64,000 nucleotides of DNA from contig JBAOIL010000005.1 of NCBI GenBank assembly GCA_037044975.1, forward strand, positions 62,001 to 126,000. Direction: 5' to 3'. A program made the position numbers and the translations under genes. Shown here one piece after another: positions 46,022 through 55,736 of this stretch; within the stretch, counting starts at the first letter, position 1, and the number at the start of each line of letters is the position of its first letter. The stretch comes from JADLHS01 sp020848635. Its GTDB lineage: Bacteria > Verrucomicrobiota > Verrucomicrobiia > Limisphaerales > JADLHS01. The notes under the pieces were generated by a model that saw only the letters and a program-made list of their open reading frames with translations, was not told where the DNA came from and made no database searches.

Positions 46022-47337
46022 ATGAATCTAGCTGAGCAAGTCCAGCGGGCCGGCGTCGTCGGCGCCGGGGGCGGCGGCTTTCCGACACACGTCAAGCTCG
46101 CCGCGAAGGCGGACACGCTCATCGCCAATGGTGCCGAGTGCGAACCGCTGTTGCACAAGGATGCGATTATCATGGAAGCGCATGCCACCGAGCTGGTGCG
46201 TGGCATGCAACTCGCGATGGCGGCGGTGGGCGCAGCGGACGGAGTGGTTGGCATCAAAGGCAAGAAGAAGCACGCGGTCGAAGCTGTCACTGCCGCGTGC
46301 CGTGGCACGAAGGTGCGCGTGCAGTTGCTCGGCGACTATTATCCGGCGGGGGATGAGTATGATCTGGTGTTCAACGTTACGGGGCGGCTGATTCCTCCGG
46401 GGGGAATTCCCATCAACGTCGGGGTGGTGGTCAACAACGTCGAAACGTTCGTGAACGTCGCCGCCGCGGCCGACGGGAAGCCCGTCACGCACAAAATGCT
46501 CACCATCGCCGGCGCGGTGAAATCGCCGGTGACCTTGCGGGTGCCGCTGGGCACGACCTATCGCGATTGCCTCGCGGCGGCGGGCGGGTTGACGACGGAT
46601 GATCCCGTGCTATGCCTGGGTGGCCTGATGATGGGGCAGACGACTGATGATCTCGACACTCCGATCACGAAGACGGCCACGGGCGTAGTGATCCTGCCGC
46701 GCACGCATCACACCATCGAGCGCAAGCTCAAGCCGGCGAAAGTGCAGGCCAAGATTGGCAAGTCCGCGTGCGACCAATGCCGTTACTGCACCGAGTATTG
46801 CCCCCGCTTCCTGCTGGGCTACGCCGTCGAGCCGCACCAGGTCATGCGCAGCCTGGCCTTCACGGCCACGGGCGCGGATTATTTCAATCAATGGGCGGCG
46901 ATGTGTTGCTGCGTGCGGACTTTGCACGCTGTATGCCTGCCCGGAGGAACTGTATCCCAAGGAAGCCTGCGACGAGTCAAAGGCCGCGATGCGCGCCAAG
47001 CAAATCAAATGGACCGGGCCGATGAATCCCAAGCCGCACCCGATGCACGACGGCCGCCGCGTCCCGATCCAATCGCTCACGCGCAAATTGCACGTGGAGG
47101 ATTACGATTCACCCGCGCCATTGAGCGCGGAAATCATTTCACCGACCCGGCTGCGTGCTGCCGCTCAAGCAAAGCGCGGGCACACCGTGTGTGCCGAAAG
47201 TGAAACCGGGTGAACGGGTAAGCGCCGGGCAGGTGATCGGCGAACCGGCGGCGAATGCACTCGGAGCCATTTTGCACGCACCGATGGCCGGCATGGTGCG
47301 CGCGGTGAACGAACAGCAGATTATTTTGGAGCGCTAA
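46022..47337 (+). CDS. pduS: PduS-like (RnfC-type) flavin/iron-sulfur NADH oxidoreductase of a bacterial microcompartment, two frameshifts
   Basis: About 438 residues once two indels (near 46912 and 47150) are corrected. The glycine-rich nucleotide/FMN domain opens the protein (VVGAGGGGFPTHVKLAAKAD, NGAECEPLLHKDA). A SLBB-type domain (LRVPLGTTYRDCLAAAGGLT) follows, then two 4Fe-4S motifs: CDQCRYCTEYCP from Cys250, and CGLCTLYACPEE in the next frame. The biotinyl-like C-terminal domain (VKPGERVSAGQVIGEPAANA, LGAILHAPMAGMVRAVNEQQ) is in the third frame. PduS in propanediol-using bacteria reduces cobalamin and passes electrons across the shell through PduT. The PduT-like gene starts 2 bp after this stop. 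PduS belongs with RnfC-type proteins, but the pduT neighbour makes the microcompartment assignment much stronger. Confidence 0.85.
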
Positions 47338-47339
47338 CA

Positions 47340-47890
47340 TGGCCGAGAAATCCATTGGTTTGATTGAACTTTCAAGCATCGCGGCCGGCTTTGAGGTCGC
47401 CGACACCATGCTTAAAGCCGGCAACGTGCGTCTGTTGCTGTCGCGCTCGATTTGCTCCGGGAAATACATGGTGCTCATCGGTGGCGAGACGGCGGGCGTG
47501 GAAGCCGCCATTGCGGCGGGCGCCGAAGCGGCCAGTGGCTGCCTCATTGACAGCCTCGTGATTGCCAATCTACACCCGGATGTGTTCATCGCGATTGGAC
47601 GGACGCAGCCCGTACAACCCAACGGCGCGCTCGGCATTATCGAGTCGTTCAACGTCGCCACTCTGGTGCGAGCGGCGGATGCCGCCGCAAAAGCCGCCGA
47701 TGTGCAATTGCTGGAGATTCGGCTCGCGATGGCGCTGGGCGGCAAGGCGTTTGTCACGATGACCGGGGATGTGGGTTCGGTGCAGGCGTCCGTGGCGGCC
47801 GGCCGCGCGGTCCTGGCCGAAGCCGGCGTGCTGGTGAACGCCGTGGTGATTTCGCGCCCACACCCGGATGTTTACCGCGAGGTGATTTGA
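47340..47890 (+). CDS. pduT: Tandem-BMC-domain shell protein, PduT-like
   Basis: 183 residues, ATG 47340. Two BMC domains in tandem: first SIGLIELSSIAAGFEVADTM, LKAGNVRLLLSRSICSGKYM, VLIGGETAGVEAAIAAGAEA; second ALGIIESFNVATLVRAADAA, AKAADVQLLEIRLAMALGGK, AFVTMTGDVGSVQASVAAGR. Trimers of such proteins form pseudohexameric tiles. The Cys at position 39 (SRSICSGK) matches the PduT cysteine that holds a 4Fe-4S cluster in the central pore. It may move electrons or a cluster across a protein shell. The hexamer (BMC-H) and pentamer (BMC-P) genes are not in this window, so they must lie elsewhere if a compartment is built. Confidence 0.93.
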
Positions 47891-47892
47891 TC

Positions 47893-47999
47893 GGAACGCG
47901 ACCGGTCCCCCGGTCGCAGCACGCAAAAGCGGAAAGCGGCGGAAATTTTCCAGACGGTTCGTCTGGCGGAGCGCTGTGGGCGGGGACCGCCCGCGCTCC
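47893..47999. repeat. 110-bp dispersed repeat, copy 3 of 3
   Basis: From ggaacgcgaccggtccccc to gaccgcccgcgctcc. It fills the 118-bp gap between the shell-protein gene and the isomerase-like gene. Related to 8394-8503 and 16231-16341. Confidence 0.75.
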
Positions 48000-48008
48000 A
48001 AGCTTATT

Positions 48009-49431
48009 ATGAGCAAGACACGCATCGGACTGTTTGGCATCGGGCTCGACACGTATTGGCCGCAGTTTTCTGGATTGAAGAACCGGCTGACCGGCTACCA
48101 GAGGCAGATCGGCCGGCGGCTGCAGAGTTATGGCGTGGAACTGGTGGACGCCGGATTGGTGGACAATCCCATCAAGGCGCGCGCCGCCGCATCCAAGTTC
48201 CGGCGCGAGGAAGTGGATGTCATTTTCCTTTACGTTTCCACCTACGCGCTTTCGTCCACAGTTCTTCCGGTCGTGCAGCAGGCGGGCGTGCCGGTGGTGG
48301 TGCTGAATCTGCAGCCGGTGCCGCAACTTGATTATGCAAAGTTCAACGCGCTCGGGGACCGCGGGTTGATGACGGGCGTCTGGCTGGAGCATTGCCAGTC
48401 CTGTTCCGCGCCGGAGATCGCGTGCGTGTTCAATCGCGCCGGCATTCCGTATCACCTCGTCACCGGCTATCTCGCCGACGAAGAAGCCTGGACAGAGATC
48501 CAGGACTGGGTCGATGCCGCGAAAGTCGCGACGGCCATGCGCCAGAATCGCGTCGGTGTGCTTGGCCATTACTATTGCGGCATGCTCGATGTTTACAGCG
48601 ACATGACCCAGCAATCGGCCGCGTTTGGCAATCACTTCGAGCTGATCGAAATGTGTGCGCTGCACAGACACCGCGAAGCCGTTAGGAAACCGCAGATTGA
48701 AGCGAAGCTGAAACAGTTCTGCCGTGAGTTCGCGGTGGCCAAAGAGTGCGAAGCGAAAGAGCTGAGTCGCGCGGCGCAGACCTCCTGCGCGCTCGACGCG
48801 CTGGTGAAACAGCACCACCTCGGCTCGCTCGCCTACTATTACGAAGGGGACAGACGGCAACGCGTATCGCGACATCGCCACGTCGGTCATCGCGGGCAAC
48901 ACGTTGCTCACCGGCCACAATGTGCCGGTCGCGGGCGAATGCGAGATCAAGAACGTGCAAGCCATGAAGATCATGGATTTGTTCGGCGTGGGCGGATCAT
49001 TCTCGGAATTCTACCTGTCGGACTTTGAAGATGACGTGGTGTTCCTCGGTCATGACGGCCCGGCGCACTTTGCGATTGCCGAGGGCCGCGTTGGGCTGGT
49101 GCCGCTGCGAGTGTATCACGGCAAACCGGGCAAGGGCCTTTCGATTCAGATGACCGTGCAGCACGGGCCGGTGACCCTGCTCTCGGTGGTGCAGGGTGCG
49201 GGCGGAAAACTATCGTTGCTCGTCGCGGAAGGCGAATCGGTGGAAGGCCCGGTGCTGCAGATCGGCAACACAAACAGCCGCTACCGCTTCAGCATCGGCG
49301 CGAAGAAGTTCATGAACGAATGGTCCAAAGCCGGTCCGGCGCATCATTGCGCCATCGGCGTTGGTCACATAGCGAGCAAGATCGAGAAGCTCGGTGCGCT
49401 GCTGGAGTTGGAGACGGTGAAAGTGGGTTAA
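48009..49431 (+). CDS. L-fucose/L-arabinose isomerase-like protein, one frameshift
   Basis: About 473 residues. From ATG 48009: TRIGLFGIGLDTYWPQFSGL, VDVIFLYVSTYALSSTVLPV, VVVLNLQPVPQLDYAKFNAL, RVGVLGHYYCGMLDVYSDMT, as in the aldose-ketose isomerase (FucI/AraA) fold. An extra G in the run gaagggga near 48845 shifts the frame. Afterwards DGNAYRDIATSVIAGNTLLT, GHNVPVAGECEIKNVQAMKI (with the metal-binding Glu region), FLGHDGPAHFAIAEGRVGL and GPAHHCAIGVGHIASKIEKL complete the C-terminal domain. It would convert an L-sugar such as fucose, rhamnose or arabinose to the ketose, feeding lactaldehyde production. The substrate is not settled by the sequence. It follows the BMC shell gene in the same direction. 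Confidence 0.82.
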
Positions 49432-49459
49432 CCCAGCCGATCGCCAACTGAACGGACGG

Positions 49460-50891
49460 TCAGGCCAGCAGCGCGTGGACCACCTCGCCATGCACATCGG
49501 TCAGCCGGAAATCCCGGCCCTGAAACCGATAGGTCAGCTTCGTGTGATCGAAGCCGAGCAGGTGCAGCAAGGTGGCGTTTAGATCGTGGACGTGGACCGG
49601 ATCGCGCGCGACATTGAAGCCGAGGTCGTCGGTGGCGCCGTGAATGTAGCCGCGTTTCACGCCGCCGCCGGCGAGCCAGAGGCTGAAGGCGCGGTTGTGA
49701 TGGTCGCGGCCGTCGTTGCCGCCCTGCACCATCGGTGTGCGCCCGAACTCACCGCCCCAGATGACGAGCGTATCGTCGAGCAAACCGCGCTGCTTGAGGT
49801 CCTTCACCAACGCGGCGCTGGCCTGATCGGTATCCTTGCAATTATTCTTGATGCCGTTGGTCAGGTCGCCGTGCTGATCCCAAGCCTCGTGGAAGAGCTG
49901 CACGAAGCGGACGCCGCGCTCGGCGAGCCGTCGCGCGAGCAGGCAGTTCCGGGCGAAACCGGGCTGCTTGGGGTCCTTGATGCCGTACATTTCCAGAACG
50001 GAGGCCGGTTCCGCCGACAAGTCCATGAGCTCGGGCGCGCTGCTTTGGAGCTGATAGGCGAGTTCGTAGTTTTGAATGCGGGCGGCGGCCTCGGGATCGC
50101 CGTGATGGCCGAGCGCGAGCGAGTTCAACCGTTGCAGGGTATCGAGGGAGGCGCGTTGCGTTTTCACGTCGTAGCCCTTGGGGTTGGAAAGGTAGAGCAC
50201 GGGATCGCCGGTGGGGCGGAACGGGATGCCGCCATAGACGGTGGGCAGGAAGCCGCAGCCGTAGTTGCTGGCGCCGCCGCTGGTGCCCTTGGCGCTGGTG
50301 AGCACCACGTAGCCCGGCAGATTCTCGCTCTGGCTGCCCAGGCCATAGATCGTCCACGAACCGAAGCTGGGCCGGCCGAACTGTTGCGAGCCAGTGTTCA
50401 TCATGATCTGCGCGGGCGCATGGTTCACCGCCTCGGTCTGCATCGTGCGGATAAGGCAGAGGTCGTCGGCCACGGTCGCCGAGGTGCGGCAGCGTCTCGC
50501 TCAACTCCATACCGCATTTGCCTTGGGTGGCGAATTTATACTTGGGACCGAGGAGGGCGGAGTTGGGCTTGATGAACGCGGCGCGATAGTCCTTGAGCAG
50601 GTCGGCAGGCGGCAACTGGCCGTTGCGCTTGGTCAACTCCGGTTTGGGATCGAACAATTCCAGGTGACTCGGCGCGCCGGCCTGGAACAGATAAATCACG
50701 CGTTTGGCCTTCGGCGTGAAGTGCGGGACGCGCGGGGCGAGCGGGTTTGGCAACGGCGAACCTGCCAGCGCATCGCGGCGGAGCAGCGAGTGCAGGGCGA
50801 TGCCGGCAAGGCCGACGCCGCAGTCGCGCAGGAACCAGCGGCGGGTGGTGAGGCGGGCAACTTCGGAGCGCAGTTCGTCGCGGAGGTTCAT
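49460..50891 (-). CDS. DUF1501 domain-containing protein, Tat-exported, one frameshift
   Basis: About 477 residues from ATG 50891. A twin-arginine leader (TTRRWFLRDCGVGLAGIALH) is followed by the sulfatase-like DUF1501 fold: KRVIYLFQAGAPSHLELFDP, PELTKRNGQLPP, FATQGKCGMELSETLPHLG. After a single indel near 50480 come MADDLCLIRTMQTEAVNHAP, SGGASNYGCGFLPTVYGGIP, WDQHGDLTNGIKNNCKDTDQ, DDTLVIWGGEFGRTPMVQGG and GRDHHNRAFSLWLAGGGVKR. It always pairs with DUF1549/DUF1553 proteins in Planctomycetes and Verrucomicrobia, as here (4-bp gap downstream of that gene). The biochemical activity is unknown; an arylsulfatase relation has been proposed. Confidence 0.92.
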
Positions 50892-50894
50892 AGA

Positions 50895-53800
50895 TCAGTT
50901 CTTGGTCAGAGTTTCGTCGAGATTGAGCAGCACGCGGGCGGCAATGGTCCAGGCGGCGGCATCCTGGGGAATTGTGTGCGGCGGCAACGCCGGGCGTTTG
51001 GCGTCATCGCCGCTGGCAATCTGGTTGCTTTGCAACCAACCCTCGGCAATTTGCTTTCGCTGCACGGCCAGCAGTTGAAGCAGGGCGGTGCGTTCCGCCG
51101 GCTTGATGCCGCGCCCGGTGCAGAGCCGGTAGGCGTAATCCGCGCGCGCCGCGTCGTTCCGGCCACCTTCGCGCAGAATGCGCAGCGCCAGGGCTTGGGA
51201 AGCCTCGACGAAAATCGGCTCATTTAACGACGTGAGGGCGGCCAGGGGCGTGTTGGAACGCGGGCGGCGGACGCAGGCAGTGTCGGCGGTGGGGGCGTCG
51301 AAGGTGGAGAGCGCCGGGTCGGGCATGGAGCGTTTGCGGAACACATAGAGCGCGCGGCGGTAACGATCCGGCCCGGTGGCGACGGGCCAGTCGGGCTTGA
51401 CGTAGTTGAAATCGAGCACGTTTTGCGGCACGGGCGGGAAGAGGCTGGGGCCGCCGACCTGGTCCGTGAGCAGGCCGGAGGTGCCAAGCGCAATGTCCCG
51501 CACCACTTCCGCCTCGGCGCGAAAGCGCGGGCCGCGCGCGAGCAACCGGTTGCGCGGATCTTGCTCGAGCAACGCCGGGGTGACCCGCGAGGTCTGCCGG
51601 TACGCCACCGAGGTGACGAGGGTGCGGATAAGTTGCTTCTGGCTCCAGCCGTGTTCCATGAAATCCACCGCCAACCAGTCCAGCAACTCCGGATGCGACG
51701 GCGCCGACGCGCGGGTGCCAAAGTCCTCGGCCGTCTCGACAATACCCACGCCGAAAATCGCCTGCCAGACCCGGTTCACGACCACGCGCGCTGTGAGTGG
51801 TGACCGCTTATCCACCAGCCAACGGGCGAAAGTGAGCCGCGTGGGAGGCTCGCCCGCCGGCAGCGGGTGCAACGCGGCGGGCACTTGCGGAGCCACCCGT
51901 TCCTTCGGATTATCCCAGCCGCCCCGATCCAGGCGAAACGTCTCACGGGCGTCATCCGGGGTGCGCTCGGCGAGATTGAGAACGGACGTTGTGGCCTCGG
52001 GGAATTGCTTCCACAGCGCGTCCACCTCGTCGTTAAACGAATTGAACTCCGGCACACTTTGCCGCCAGGCGGCGAAGATTTCCGCTGACTGCTCCGCAGT
52101 CCGCTGGGCGCGGGGCGTCTGCAGGGCCCGCACGGCGGCGTACGGCGTGGTGCTCGCTTTCGGGTCGGGGGTCGTGGTGCAGGCGATGCGGAAACGGCCA
52201 ATCATGGTGTTCTTGGCATTGCTGCCGGCCCCCGCATGGTCCTGACGCAGGGAGAATTTCAATTTAGCGCCCGCCGGCAGCGTGAGGGGCTTTTCAAATT
52301 GGGCCACCGCCACGGAATCAGCGTTGCGGCGACCCACGCCGCGATCCGCGCGCCAGGCGGTCAGATTGTTGGAGTCGGCGAGAAAGGTCGCCGGGCCGCA
52401 GGTGCGTTTGGCATCCTTGTCCACCCCCGCGTTCGCCCACTCCGGCTCCAGGGCGTGGTCCGGCTCCGAAAAATCGGCGGTGACATTGACCAGTTTCAAC
52501 CGCTCCCAAACGTTCGTGCCCGGCGGTTGGTTGGTGCCCAGAATCTGCGTTTCCACGACGAGTTCCGAGAGCGCCCAAGTGCCTTTGTAACTGCGCCCCG
52601 GCCCGCCGAAGGGCAGGTCACCGGACGTCAAGATCTCGAGCCGGAGGCCCGTGACGTTGGTGACGTTGGGTTCCGCGATCATGTAGGTGTCTCCGCCGGA
52701 CGTGGGGTGGCCGAGCGTGAGAATGGATTTGTCGGGCAACGAAACAGGATGGTTCAGTTCGGTGGTGTGATGCAACTCCATGGCTTCCACGATCTCCCAC
52801 GTGGTGGCTTGCTGGCGGCGCAATTCCTCGGCCTCCCACGCCGCGAGCCGGTCCGCCCAGTCCGGCGACCTGGCTTTCAACCGCGCCGTCACCCCCGCAA
52901 GGCCGGCGCGCACCTCGGCGATCTTCTGCTCCTGCGCAGCGGAATAGACCCACGTCTGCGCCTCGTAGGTGTTGTTGAGAAAGGCAAAAATGCCATAATA
53001 CTCGGTCTGCGAAATGGGATCGAACTTGTGCGAATGACATTGCGCGCACTGAAGCGTGAGACCGAGGGCGCTTTTGCCGATGACATCCAGGCGGTCGAAC
53101 ATCCCTTCCATGCGGAACTGCTCCGGGACGATGGCGCCTTCCTCGTTGATCATGCCGTTGCGGAGGAAGCCGGTGGCAATGAGTTGCGCTTGCGAGCGGT
53201 TGGGCAGGAGATCGCCCGCGATTTGCTCGATCAGGAACTGGTCGTAGGGCAGGTCGCGGTTCAGCGATTGAATCACCCAATCGCGCCAGGCCCACTGCTC
53301 GCGGGCGAGGTCTTTCTCATAACCATTACTGTCAGCGTAGCGGGCCGCATCCAGCCAATGCCGCGCCCATTTCTCGCCGTAATGCTCGCTGGCGAGCAAC
53401 CGGTCGGTGAGCCCGGCAACGGCCGCCGGCAAGTCCTTGCGCGCGGCCCGGGAAAACTCCTTCACCTCCGCTGGCGACGGCGGCAGGCCAATGAGATCCA
53501 AGTAAAGCCGCCGGCATAATTGCTCCGGCGCGGCGCTGGGAGAAAACTTCAGCCCGTCCTGAGCCATCCGCGCGGCGAGGAAGACATCCACCGGCGTGAG
53601 CCGGGCCTTCGCGCCGATGGCGGCGGGCACCGGCGGTTTGACGGGCGGCGCGAAAGCCCAGTGCCGGGCGTACGGCGCGCCCTCAGCGATCCAGCGGCGA
53701 AGTTTCTCCAGATCCGCTGGCTTTACGGGATGTTCTTCCTTCGCGGGTGGCATTGCGTCGTCGGCATTCTGGGTAGTAAGGCGGGCCATGAGTGCACTCG

Positions 53801-54050
53801 CCTCCGGCTTGCCGGGGACAATGGCGGGGCCGTCTGATTTGCCACCTTTTAACGCGTCCTCCCGCACGTCCAGCCGCAGGTTGCTCTTGCGCTTCTGGTC
53901 ATCCGGCCCGTGACAGGCAAAGCAATGATCCGCCAGGATGGGCTGGATCTCGCGATCGAACTGAATCTCGCCCGCCGCGGCCGGCGCGAGCCACGGGGCC
54001 AAGCTGGCAAAGGTGGCGATCAGGGCGCGGCAAAAATGGCGTGGCGTCAT
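50895..54050 (-). CDS. Planctomycete-type cytochrome c / DUF1549 / DUF1553 secreted protein
   Basis: 1051 residues from ATG 54050, intact; an in-frame start at 54080 is possible. Signal peptide (ALIATFASLAPWLAPAAA), then a PSCyt1 heme domain with CFACH at C43-H47 and the distal region NADDAMPPAKEEHPVKP. DUF1549 follows (LTPVDVFLAARMAQDGLKFS, YLDLIGLPPSPAEVKEF, HWLDAARYADSNGYEKD), with a second CxxCH as CAQCHSHKFDPISQTEYYGI. A central beta-rich insert comes next, then DUF1553 (FARWLVDKRSPLTARVVVNR, VWQAIFGVGIVETAEDFGTR, PSHPELLDWLAVDFMEHGWS). It is thought to be involved in extracytoplasmic oxidation or degradation of glycans. It is coupled with DUF1501. Confidence 0.93.
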   Translation of the reverse strand: MTPRHFCRALIATFASLAPWLAPAAAGEIQFDREIQPILADHCFACHGPDDQKRKSNLRLDVREDALKGGKSDGPAIVPGKPEASALMARLTTQNADDAMPPAKEEHPVKPADLEKLRRWIAEGAPYARHWAFAPPVKPPVPAAIGAKARLTPVDVFLAARMAQDGLKFSPSAAPEQLCRRLYLDLIGLPPSPAEVKEFSRAARKDLPAAVAGLTDRLLASEHYGEKWARHWLDAARYADSNGYEKDLAREQWAWRDWVIQSLNRDLPYDQFLIEQIAGDLLPNRSQAQLIATGFLRNGMINEEGAIVPEQFRMEGMFDRLDVIGKSALGLTLQCAQCHSHKFDPISQTEYYGIFAFLNNTYEAQTWVYSAAQEQKIAEVRAGLAGVTARLKARSPDWADRLAAWEAEELRRQQATTWEIVEAMELHHTTELNHPVSLPDKSILTLGHPTSGGDTYMIAEPNVTNVTGLRLEILTSGDLPFGGPGRSYKGTWALSELVVETQILGTNQPPGTNVWERLKLVNVTADFSEPDHALEPEWANAGVDKDAKRTCGPATFLADSNNLTAWRADRGVGRRNADSVAVAQFEKPLTLPAGAKLKFSLRQDHAGAGSNAKNTMIGRFRIACTTTPDPKASTTPYAAVRALQTPRAQRTAEQSAEIFAAWRQSVPEFNSFNDEVDALWKQFPEATTSVLNLAERTPDDARETFRLDRGGWDNPKERVAPQVPAALHPLPAGEPPTRLTFARWLVDKRSPLTARVVVNRVWQAIFGVGIVETAEDFGTRASAPSHPELLDWLAVDFMEHGWSQKQLIRTLVTSVAYRQTSRVTPALLEQDPRNRLLARGPRFRAEAEVVRDIALGTSGLLTDQVGGPSLFPPVPQNVLDFNYVKPDWPVATGPDRYRRALYVFRKRSMPDPALSTFDAPTADTACVRRPRSNTPLAALTSLNEPIFVEASQALALRILREGGRNDAARADYAYRLCTGRGIKPAERTALLQLLAVQRKQIAEGWLQSNQIASGDDAKRPALPPHTIPQDAAAWTIAARVLLNLDETLTKN

Positions 54051-54212
54051 GCTGGGGATCAAGGTGCGTTTCGGAGGCAATAAACCACAGGAGCCGGTGG
54101 GGCGAAAGCAGAAAGCGTGGCGGAAGGGTTTATAAATTATTTACGTTGTGTTTTCCGCCGGGAGCCGTTCTATTTGGAAAAATTTCAGTTAATTGATAAC
54201 CAAAGACCTCGC

Positions 54213-55622
54213 ATGAAAACTAATGCCAACGATCTAAAATCGCGCTCGACCCAGACCAACCGCCGCAGTTTTATCCAACGCACCACGGCCGCTGCCGCCA
54301 CCTTTTCCATTGTCCCCGGTTACGTGCTCGGCACGCGCGGCCAGACGCCGCCGAGCGGCAAACTCAACATCGCGGCCATCGGCATCGGCGGCATGGGCCG
54401 GAATAACATCGCGAAATGCGCGGTGAACGAAAATATCGTGGCCTTGTGCGATGTGGACGCCGGCCCGCGCGCGGGCAAGATTTTTGCGCTTTATCCCAAG
54501 GCCGCAAAATATCGCGATTACCGGGAAATGCTCGATAAGCAGAAGGACATTGACGCTATCATCATTGCCACGCCGGACCACACCCATGCGGTGATCGGCA
54601 TGGCGGCCATCAAGGCCGGCAAACACGTTTACATTCAGAAGCCGCTGGCGCACTCGCTGCACGAGGTGCGCGTACTGACCGAAGCGGCCCGGCAGCACAA
54701 GGTGGTGACGCAGATGGGCAATCAGGGCCACTCCAACGATGGCACCCGGCAGATTTGCGAGTGGATTTGGAGCGGGGCGATCGGCAAGGTCAAGGAGGTT
54801 CATGCCTGGACCAATCGCCCGGTCTGGCCCCAGGGCATCGAGGTAGAACGGCCCAAGGAAACGCCGCCGGTCCCGGAAGGATTCGACTGGGACTTGTGGA
54901 TCGGGCCTGCGCCGATGCGACCGTACCATCCGACTTATGCGCCGGACGCTTGGCGGGCGTGGTGGGATTTTGGCACCGGCTCGCTCGGCGATCTGGGTTG
55001 CCACGTTTTGGACCCTGTTTTCTGGGCGCTCAAATTGGGCCAACCCACGAGCATCGAAGGCAACATTTCCACCTATTGGGAAGGTTTTTGGAAGAAGACG
55101 GTCCCGAAGAACGAAATGTATCCCCGGTCCAGCATCGTGCGGTACAAATTTCCCGCGCGCGGGGAAATGGCCCCGGTAACCCTCACCTGGTGGGATGGCG
55201 GGCTGATGCCGCCGCGCCCCGAGGAATTGGAAGAGGGCAAGCGGATGGGCGACGCCGATGGCGGCGTGCTGTTCATTGGCGACCAAGGAACGTTGATGTG
55301 CGGTTGTTACGGTCTGGAGCCGCGGCTCATTCCGGACAAGCGGATGAAAGAGTTCAAGCAGCCGCGCACAACCATTGACCGCATACCCGACGGGCAGAAT
55401 GGCCATGAAAAAGACTGGGTGCGCGCCTGCAAAGGAGGCAAGCCGGCCAGCTCCAATTTTGAGTATTCCGGGCCGCTGTCCGAAATGGTTCTGCTCGGCA
55501 ACCTGGCCGTCCGCTTCCCGGAGCAACGATTGCTCTGGGACGGCCCCAACATGAAGGTCACCAACGACGACGACGCGGATGCCTACATCCGGCGCAAGTA
55601 CCGCGCGGGTTGGACGCTTTAG
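54213..55622 (+). CDS. Gfo/Idh/MocA family oxidoreductase, Tat-exported (paralogue 4)
   Basis: 469 residues from ATG 54213. Leader TNRRSFIQRTTAAAATFSIV is of Tat type. Rossmann fold LNIAAIGIGGMGRNNIAKCA, NIVALCDVDAG; TPDHTHAVIGMAAIKAGKHV, YIQKPLAHSLHEVR (Gln replaces the usual Glu before KP, giving QKP in place of EKP); WWDFGTGSLGDLGCHVLDPV; end RRKYRAGWTL. The EKP to QKP change is seen in a branch of these proteins and affects a residue near the nicotinamide. It is divergent from the DUF1549/DUF1553 gene, with a gap of about 160 bp holding an AT-rich stretch (54121-54200) fit for promoters. Confidence 0.9.
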   Translation: MKTNANDLKSRSTQTNRRSFIQRTTAAAATFSIVPGYVLGTRGQTPPSGKLNIAAIGIGGMGRNNIAKCAVNENIVALCDVDAGPRAGKIFALYPKAAKYRDYREMLDKQKDIDAIIIATPDHTHAVIGMAAIKAGKHVYIQKPLAHSLHEVRVLTEAARQHKVVTQMGNQGHSNDGTRQICEWIWSGAIGKVKEVHAWTNRPVWPQGIEVERPKETPPVPEGFDWDLWIGPAPMRPYHPTYAPDAWRAWWDFGTGSLGDLGCHVLDPVFWALKLGQPTSIEGNISTYWEGFWKKTVPKNEMYPRSSIVRYKFPARGEMAPVTLTWWDGGLMPPRPEELEEGKRMGDADGGVLFIGDQGTLMCGCYGLEPRLIPDKRMKEFKQPRTTIDRIPDGQNGHEKDWVRACKGGKPASSNFEYSGPLSEMVLLGNLAVRFPEQRLLWDGPNMKVTNDDDADAYIRRKYRAGWTL

Positions 55623-55641
55623 CGCTGGCTTCGCAAAGCCT

Positions 55642-55710
55642 GTAGCCGCCGACGTGAGGAGGCGGATGGCCTGCGTCGCAAGGCGTCCGCCTCCTCACGT
55701 CGGCGGCTAC
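55642..55710. repeat. Perfect 25-bp hairpin repeat, gtagccgccgacgt type, copy 2
   Basis: Arms gtagccgccgacgtgaggag... (55642-55666) and ...ctcctcacgtcggcggctac (55686-55710) are perfect complements over 25 bp with a 19-bp loop. It lies between the oxidoreductase stop and the hydrolase start and could also terminate transcription. Related to 16608-16680. Confidence 0.9.
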
Positions 55711-55736
55711 CGTCGGCTGTTTGGTGAGCGCAAAGC

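Noticed and set aside
52236..53519. Plus-strand frame of 427 codons opposite the DUF1549/DUF1553 gene
   Set aside because: Antisense shadow; the minus strand has two CxxCH motifs and known domains.
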